NCBI GenBank assembly: GCA_937897665.1
Contig: CALCPB010000231.1
Coordinates: forward strand, 1 to 10,615
Reading direction: 5' to 3'
DNA: 10,615 nt
From: an uncultured Halomicronema sp.
GTDB taxonomy: Bacteria > Cyanobacteriota > Cyanobacteriia > Phormidesmidales > Phormidesmidaceae
Below are positions 6,341-10,615 of the stretch, one piece after another (the stretch's first letter is position 1; each line of letters opens with the position of its first letter). The position numbers and the translations under genes are program-made. The notes beneath the pieces were generated by a model. That model was not told the DNA's origin and searched no databases. It worked only from the letters and a program-made list of their open reading frames with translations.

Positions 6341-7663
6341 TTAATACTGCAGCAAGTTATCTCTCAAGGTATTGCCAGCATAGCTCGTCCGAAACCGGTC
6401 TCTTTTCTGCAGTTCTGGAACCACGTGATCGACAAACTCTTCATAGCATCCAGGCGTGTAGGTAGCCACCAACATAAAGCCATCCGCACCGCCTTCATCG
6501 ACGAAGTATTCCATCTTGTCAGCAATGTCAGATGCCGTCCCCACAATTACGGGCATGCCCATCCCCATTGCATAGTAAAGAGCAGCTTCTTTAATCGTGA
6601 TCGGGTCCCCGCCCTTCGCATAAATAATGCTTTCAAACAGTCCTTGAATGCCTGGAATTTCAACATTCTGCACATATTCATCAAGATCATAGGTAGAGAA
6701 GTCAGGCCCAAAATGCCCTGAGATCCAGGCAAGTGCACCTTCCAGCGGTATGCAAGAACGGATTTTTTCATACTTCTCTTGGGCATGTTGCGTTGTCTCG
6801 CCCACAATACATTGCAGCCCATAGATCAGTTTGACACTATCGCGCGGCCTTTGAAATCTCTTCTCAAGCCGTTCGTTCAAGTCATCTGAATATTGTCGCA
6901 TGCGCTCGACATTGGGATGAACCGCAAAGATAGCTTCAGCATGCTTAGCAGCAAAATCTCGACCTCGATCAGATGATCCGGCTTGCCAAAAAACCGGTCT
7001 GCCCTGAGGCGATGGGAAACAAAATGATCGGCCTTTACAGGCAAAGAATTCACCCTTAAAGTCAATCTCTTTGACTTTTTCAGGGTCAGCAAATATGCCA
7101 CTTTCCTTGTCAGCAATAATTGCGTCAGCATCCCAAGAGTCCCATAGCTGGCAGCACAAGTCGATGTATTCCTCCATGCGGTCATAGCGCCTAGAACGGT
7201 CAGTCATGTCCGCCCCATAGGCATCCCACTCGCTTTTTGAGTAAGAGCTGACAATGTTCCAGGCGACTCTTCCACCAGAAAGGTGATCCAGGCTGGAAAG
7301 GCGTCTCACCATTGAGTAAGGGTGCTCAAAAGCAGTAGAAAGCGTGAGACCAACGCCTAAATGCTGAGTAGCAGTCGTGATAATCGGGACAATTGTCGAG
7401 GGCTCATGGGTCGGACATTGAACGGCATACTTAACACAGGCATCTGAGCTTTTTTCATAGTTATTGTAAGGAGCAAGCTCATCAGCAATAAACATGCCGT
7501 CAAACATGCCTCTCTCCATCGTTCGAGCCATGTGTTGCCAATAGGCTGGCTGGCTCCAATCCCAATTCACTTTGTCTTTAGGATGTCGCCACATTCCGGT
7601 TGCATGACTATTGACGCCATGCTGAATGAATCCCAACAAGTGCATTTTCTTTTTGTCTGACAT
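6341..7663 (-). CDS. NtaA/SnaA/DszA-family flavin-dependent monooxygenase
   Basis: 440 residues of the bacterial luciferase-like (LLM) class, group NtaA/SnaA/DszA/EmoA: the oxygenase half of two-component systems that use FMNH2 and O2 to cleave C-N, C-S or similar bonds. Visible family blocks are MHLLGFIQHG (7-16), a WRHP near 25-28, the FMN/core motif HLSGGRVAWNIVSS (127-140), GRPVFWQAGSS (221-231) followed by AAKHAEAIF (238-246), VGTASDIADKM (374-384), DGFMLVATYTPG (394-405) and the C-terminal VVPELQKR...TLRDNL (414-436). Length is normal and no block is missing. GGAG 11 bases before ATG 7663 marks the start. It is the last gene of a minus-strand set with an SsuE-like reductase that would supply its FMNH2. 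The substrate (sulfonate, sulfone, aminopolycarboxylate or other) cannot be read from sequence. Confidence 0.9.
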   Translation of the reverse strand: MSDKKKMHLLGFIQHGVNSHATGMWRHPKDKVNWDWSQPAYWQHMARTMERGMFDGMFIADELAPYNNYEKSSDACVKYAVQCPTHEPSTIVPIITTATQHLGVGLTLSTAFEHPYSMVRRLSSLDHLSGGRVAWNIVSSYSKSEWDAYGADMTDRSRRYDRMEEYIDLCCQLWDSWDADAIIADKESGIFADPEKVKEIDFKGEFFACKGRSFCFPSPQGRPVFWQAGSSDRGRDFAAKHAEAIFAVHPNVERMRQYSDDLNERLEKRFQRPRDSVKLIYGLQCIVGETTQHAQEKYEKIRSCIPLEGALAWISGHFGPDFSTYDLDEYVQNVEIPGIQGLFESIIYAKGGDPITIKEAALYYAMGMGMPVIVGTASDIADKMEYFVDEGGADGFMLVATYTPGCYEEFVDHVVPELQKRDRFRTSYAGNTLRDNLLQY

Positions 7664-7720
7664 AGCCTTATCATCTCCAGGTTAATAAGTGAGTGGCGGG
7701 AAGGGGCGAAAAGTCGTAAT

Positions 7721-7762
7721 GTCTCTGTAGTTTCAGACAAGCATTAGAGACTTCAAGAAACT
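7721..7762. other. Interleaved inverted repeats, possible pseudoknot
   Basis: Two 6-bp inverted repeats interlock in the 119-base gap between the reductase and the monooxygenase: GTCTCT (7721-7726) with AGAGAC (7746-7751), and AGTTTC (7729-7734) with GAAACT (7757-7762). The order a-b-a'-b' is that of an H-type pseudoknot, on either strand. The gap lies inside the presumed transcript, 58 bases before the monooxygenase ATG, so it could tune expression, stop some transcripts, or be chance. Confidence 0.3.
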
Positions 7763-7782
7763 AATCGAACACGCATTTTTCG

Positions 7783-8313
7783 CTAGCTTGCAACTGCAGA
7801 GGCGAGTTCCAACAAAGAATTTTTCAATCTCTCATTAATTTCAGCGTCTAGAATTATGCCGCCTTCTGCTGTTTTCTCCATTTGCGAGTCGAGGATAAAT
7901 ATGCCTCTCAAAATATTGGTCGCCCCCAAAACACCAAAAAGAGGTTTCATTGCATATTCAATCGAGAGCAAATGAGTAATCGTGCCGCCAGTCGCGATCG
8001 GCAATATGGTTTTGCCCGCAAACGCATATTGGGGCATCAAGTCAAGCAATGCTTTTAGTACCCCCGTATACGAAGCTTTATACACGGGGGTTCCGACCAC
8101 AATGCCATCGGCTTGTTCAATCAAAAGCTGGGCCTTTTTGAGGGCTTCACTCTCAAAGTTCGCGTAAACCAAGTCTTCAGGGGGAACATCTTTCACAGAT
8201 AATGAAGAAACATCCATCGATTGCTCTTCCAAAGTAGCAGCACATAGCCTTAAAACGGCAGAAGACCTCGATGTGCCAGATGGGCTACCTGCGATAGTCA
8301 AGATTTTCTTCAT
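7783..8313 (-). CDS. SsuE-like NAD(P)H-dependent FMN reductase
   Basis: 176 residues, flavodoxin fold, most like SsuE of the alkanesulfonate system. The FMN phosphate loop is GSPSGTSRSS (9-18). PPEDLVYANFES (44-55) is the SsuE-type block. GTPVYKASYTGVLKALLDLMP (74-94) and LPIATGGTITHLL (104-116) form the flavin site and dimer face. Tyr120 in IEYAMKP aligns with SsuE Tyr118, the residue known for the pi-helix of transfer-type reductases. The enzyme reduces FMN and hands FMNH2 to a partner oxygenase, here the adjacent LLM protein. GAGGAG lies 11 bases before ATG 8313; the sequence GGAGATGA before the start is shared with the monooxygenase leader. The gene sits 49 bases after the regulator, so cotranscription is likely. 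Confidence 0.92.
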   Translation of the reverse strand: MKKILTIAGSPSGTSRSSAVLRLCAATLEEQSMDVSSLSVKDVPPEDLVYANFESEALKKAQLLIEQADGIVVGTPVYKASYTGVLKALLDLMPQYAFAGKTILPIATGGTITHLLSIEYAMKPLFGVLGATNILRGIFILDSQMEKTAEGGIILDAEINERLKNSLLELASAVAS

Positions 8314-8362
8314 TCGTAATTCATCTCCTCAGTCATAATGTCAATGGTGCTGCTTTGCTGAC

Positions 8363-10417
8363 TTAGAATGGCTCAACAAAGTATTTCGAATTTTCATTTT
8401 TGGAGTTCAAAATTTCCATGTATTCTCCAAATTTTTCATCCATAAAATAGCTCTGAGAAAGTTCATTTGAAAAACCAATTTGCTGGAAATGATAGTCTAA
8501 GTCCAGCGCATTATAGACGAGCCGTAAAAAATAGTCGTCCATCCAGAAATCAACATCAAATTTAGTGATTTCATACTTTCCTTCAAGTCTCCGATTGAGC
8601 GTTTTTAACAGCCAAGACCACTGAGGTTTCAAAGTTGGTTCAATTCGCGATCCAAAGGATACCGAAAAGAACCTCAGCGCTTGCTCAGTGTTGATACTGG
8701 TTAGCTGACTCAACTGTTGAAGCGCACTAATTTGGTCTTCTAAAAACCATTGGTTGGCAATAATCAGGTCATGCAAATAGGCGATCACAAATTCAGGATT
8801 TTCGCGAATGAACTGGGATCTGCAGACAATCCCCCTTAGAGAAGGTATCTTTAAAACTTTGCACTCATCCTGATCAAGAATTTTCGAAAAATTGTGTTCT
8901 TCTAACAAAAGTCCGTAGGATTTACAACAGACATGAGCGTCAATATTGCCATTCAAAAGGCTATTGCTAGCCGTCCTGGGATCCTCATCAATCAGAAAAC
9001 AATCAGAACTCATATCGATGCCATAGGCATCGAGTAGTGTTACCAGAAATCTGTGTGAATTCGAACCGAAAAGCGTTGAGATTCTTTTTCCTCTTAAATC
9101 CTGAATTGAAGAAATGCTTGACTTCCTGGGGACAACAATACTGTTGTCCCTACCTAAAAGGTTATAAGAGGCTATTGCCACGAGTTTTGAGTGGAAATTG
9201 AGCCCATCAAAAAAAGCAGACCCATTATTGAGTAAAGACATGTCATCCATGATGCAAATGTCTAACTCAGACTTACTCATCTGCCGGCTCATGGCCTCAC
9301 CAGATGAATAGAGATTAATATCGATTTCAAAATCTCGATAAATCTTTAGATCATTGAGCGGCTTAGAACTCAGCAATGAAAACTTCAAAGAATTAGAGAT
9401 ATATTTAACCCCATATGAAGCGATTAACTGGCCGATGGAATCTCTTTGAACGCCGATCCTGAGAACTTCTGCCCTACCAGAGTGCACCTGTGGCATGGGA
9501 ACTTTTCTGGTAGCTCGCTTTTCAGATTCATCTTGATCAAGACGGAAACTGCGAACTAACCCCTCAGCAATTACTAACAACTCACTAAAGGGGGGAACAT
9601 GGATATAAACCCCAAGCTCACTGGCATCGTAAATCGGAGTGCAGTCAACCTCACGTTTATTCTGAAAGTCAGCCATACAGAACTCGGGAAGTATCGTTGT
9701 CCCTTCCTGTTCCAAGAGACGATCAACGAGTTCTTCATAACTATCTACTTGAATCGCGAGCTCAAGATACTTTTGCTCAATTGCTCCGCTTCTGAGGAGT
9801 TCTTGAGCTAATTCTTTAAGGAGCAGCAAGCCCTGGAACTCTATCTCTTGAATTTTGATAGAATCTAGCCCCTCTGGCTTATTTTTTTTGCCAAACTCTA
9901 ATAACGCAAACCGATAGGTCTGTAGCCGATTACAAGGATGTTCTTCCTTATATGCAGACGTGCTGTTGATAACGAGTTCAAGGGGGGTTGAGTGGGTGTC
10001 TGAAAAGAACTTATTGCCATTGGCTTCAACAGGGCAAATCTCCTTATTCGGAAAACACATTGAGAAGCGATCGCGAAACTGATGAAACCAGGCGGCAGAA
10101 AGCAGTGGAGAAATCCCAACGACAATCTTTTCACCTAGAGAGTCTACGGGCCTCGCGATTTCCTGCTGTAAGCCTTCTAAATCCTCATAGACATGGACTG
10201 ATCGAGAAATAATCCTTTTGCCATTATTGGTGAGGTGGGCCGAGCCTGGCGATCGCGTCAGCAACGGACAGCCAAAGTAATCTTCAAGCTGCTTTATCTT
10301 TTTGCTAATTAATGCTTGGCTGTATCCCAACTTTTTAGCAGCATGGGAAAAACTTCCACAGTCATCGACAGCCTTGAGAATCCTAATGTGGTTAAGCGTG
10401 ATATCGCCTAGTTTCAT
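8363..10417 (-). CDS. LysR-type regulator fused to SsuA/TauA-like binding domain
   Basis: 684 residues from ATG 10417; LysR regulators normally have about 300. Residues 8-67 are the LysR winged helix (SFSHAAKKLGYSQALISKKIKQLE, then PLLTRSPGSAHLTNNGK). Residues about 95-292 are a divergent LysR effector domain (IQVDSYEELVDRLLEQEGTTILPEF). From about 318 to the end follows a second, complete binding domain of the SsuA/TauA/NMT1 type: LRIGVQRDS (319-327), SELDICIMDD (383-392), IVVPRKSSISSIQDLRGKRI (427-446), LFGSNSHRFLV (449-459), NGNIDAHV (490-497), LRGIVCRSQFIRENPEFV (527-544) and the tail FDVDFWMDDYFLRLVY (620-635). There is no signal peptide or membrane segment, so a domain normally used as a periplasmic receptor acts in the cytoplasm. 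It probably senses the substrate of the two downstream enzymes. A GTG at 10432 would add five residues; neither start has a strong ribosome binding site. The first 200 codons contain two HIP1 sites. Confidence 0.88.
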   Translation of the reverse strand: MKLGDITLNHIRILKAVDDCGSFSHAAKKLGYSQALISKKIKQLEDYFGCPLLTRSPGSAHLTNNGKRIISRSVHVYEDLEGLQQEIARPVDSLGEKIVVGISPLLSAAWFHQFRDRFSMCFPNKEICPVEANGNKFFSDTHSTPLELVINSTSAYKEEHPCNRLQTYRFALLEFGKKNKPEGLDSIKIQEIEFQGLLLLKELAQELLRSGAIEQKYLELAIQVDSYEELVDRLLEQEGTTILPEFCMADFQNKREVDCTPIYDASELGVYIHVPPFSELLVIAEGLVRSFRLDQDESEKRATRKVPMPQVHSGRAEVLRIGVQRDSIGQLIASYGVKYISNSLKFSLLSSKPLNDLKIYRDFEIDINLYSSGEAMSRQMSKSELDICIMDDMSLLNNGSAFFDGLNFHSKLVAIASYNLLGRDNSIVVPRKSSISSIQDLRGKRISTLFGSNSHRFLVTLLDAYGIDMSSDCFLIDEDPRTASNSLLNGNIDAHVCCKSYGLLLEEHNFSKILDQDECKVLKIPSLRGIVCRSQFIRENPEFVIAYLHDLIIANQWFLEDQISALQQLSQLTSINTEQALRFFSVSFGSRIEPTLKPQWSWLLKTLNRRLEGKYEITKFDVDFWMDDYFLRLVYNALDLDYHFQQIGFSNELSQSYFMDEKFGEYMEILNSKNENSKYFVEPF

Positions 10418-10444
10418 TGAATTGCAAAACACTCACTCTATACG

Positions 10445-10510
10445 GCTGAAGGCTGATCCTTTCAGCTAGAGCCATTGAAATCAAAGAACTCTAGCGATAA
10501 GAACCTATCG
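10445..10510. promoter_or_regulatory. Cluster of three inverted repeats upstream of the regulator
   Basis: Three abutting inverted repeats lie 13-93 bases upstream of the possible regulator starts: GCTGAAGG/CCTTTCAGC with one bulge (10445-10466), GCTAGAG/CTCTAGC with a 17-base AT-rich spacer (10465-10495), and CGATA/TATCG with a 6-base spacer (10495-10510). The 7-bp arms of the middle repeat with an AT-rich centre fit a LysR-type operator. On the minus strand TTGATC, 16 bases, TAGAGT is a weak -35/-10 candidate here; on the plus strand TTGAAA, 17 bases, TAAGAA is another. Confidence 0.4.
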
Positions 10511-10558
10511 ATCAATTGCTCTGGTCAGAGGCTCCTTTACCTCTACGGAAGCATCAGA

Positions 10559-10615
10559 ATGAGTGCTTTGAAAGTCTCGAATATCTCTGGACATACAGTA
10601 AATGCCTGCCATGGG
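10559..10615 (+). CDS. Possible divergent gene, 5' end only
   Basis: ATG 10559-10561 is preceded at 7 bases by GGAAG (10547-10551), and the frame MSALKVSNISGHTVNACHG is open to the window edge. A gene divergent from a LysR-type regulator is the classical arrangement and would place the inverted-repeat cluster between the two. Only 19 codons are visible, so I cannot name it. The competing reading is a minus-strand frame from the window edge to TAG 10507-10505 (MAGIYCMSRDIRDFQSTHSD...), which would be the tail of an upstream gene. Both cannot be right. Confidence 0.35.
   Translation, partial: MSALKVSNISGHTVNACHG

Noticed and set aside
6230..6721. Plus-strand open frame of 163 codons
   Set aside because: It starts in the terminator stem and then lies antisense to the clear monooxygenase gene.
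8061..8090. Near-palindrome CCCCCGTATA ... TATACACGGGGG
   Set aside because: It lies inside the reductase and encodes the conserved TPVYKASYTGV block, so the codons explain it.
10505..10613. Minus-strand open frame of 36 codons before the regulator
   Set aside because: It may be the tail of an upstream gene, but it has no recognisable motif and competes with a plus-strand start that has a better ribosome binding site. Not listed as a gene.
1..10615. tRNA, rRNA, CRISPR array, insertion sequence or phage gene
   Set aside because: I looked for these by eye on both strands and saw no regularly spaced repeats, transposase motifs or RNA gene signatures.

Overview
The window comes from a cyanobacterium. 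The main evidence is the palindrome GCGATCGC (HIP1), which I counted by eye 19 times between 568 and 5830 and twice more near 10067 and 10248. The SDR, PQQ-dehydrogenase and ABC-transporter genes are also of types common in cyanobacteria. I cannot name the species; a filamentous Leptolyngbya-like organism is only a guess.

Left part (1-3881): A GNAT acetyltransferase gene on the minus strand is broken by a frameshift. It diverges from an intact short-chain dehydrogenase (SDR), and the two start codons are only 13 bases apart, with a palindrome between them that supplies both ribosome binding sites. A small secreted protein of unknown function follows on the minus strand. It is bracketed by two copies of a diverged repeat made of the SDR 3' end and the DNA just after it, so it sits inside an old duplication. 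Next come a lipoprotein-type PQQ-dependent sugar dehydrogenase on the plus strand and, convergent to it, a small UBP-type zinc-finger protein.

Middle (3882-6340): A 357-base gap without a recognisable gene holds a perfect 16-bp inverted repeat. Then comes an SbmA/BacA-type ABC transporter (permease and ATPase in one chain) with a long acidic linker between its halves. It ends at two tandem hairpins, the second a good Rho-independent terminator.

Right part (6341-10615): Three genes all read on the minus strand. In order of transcription they are: a 684-residue LysR-type regulator that carries a complete SsuA/TauA/NMT1-like substrate-binding domain fused behind its normal effector domain; an SsuE-like FMN reductase; and an NtaA/SnaA/DszA-type flavin-dependent monooxygenase. 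The two enzymes form a classical two-component monooxygenase of the kind used to take sulfur, carbon or nitrogen from organosulfonates, aminopolycarboxylates and similar compounds. The regulator would sense the substrate inside the cell with a domain that is normally a periplasmic transport receptor. This is the most interesting system in the window. The segment looks richer in A+T and has no HIP1 site for about 4.2 kb, which suggests later acquisition. A cluster of inverted repeats lies upstream of the regulator, and a possible divergent gene begins at 10559 and runs off the window.
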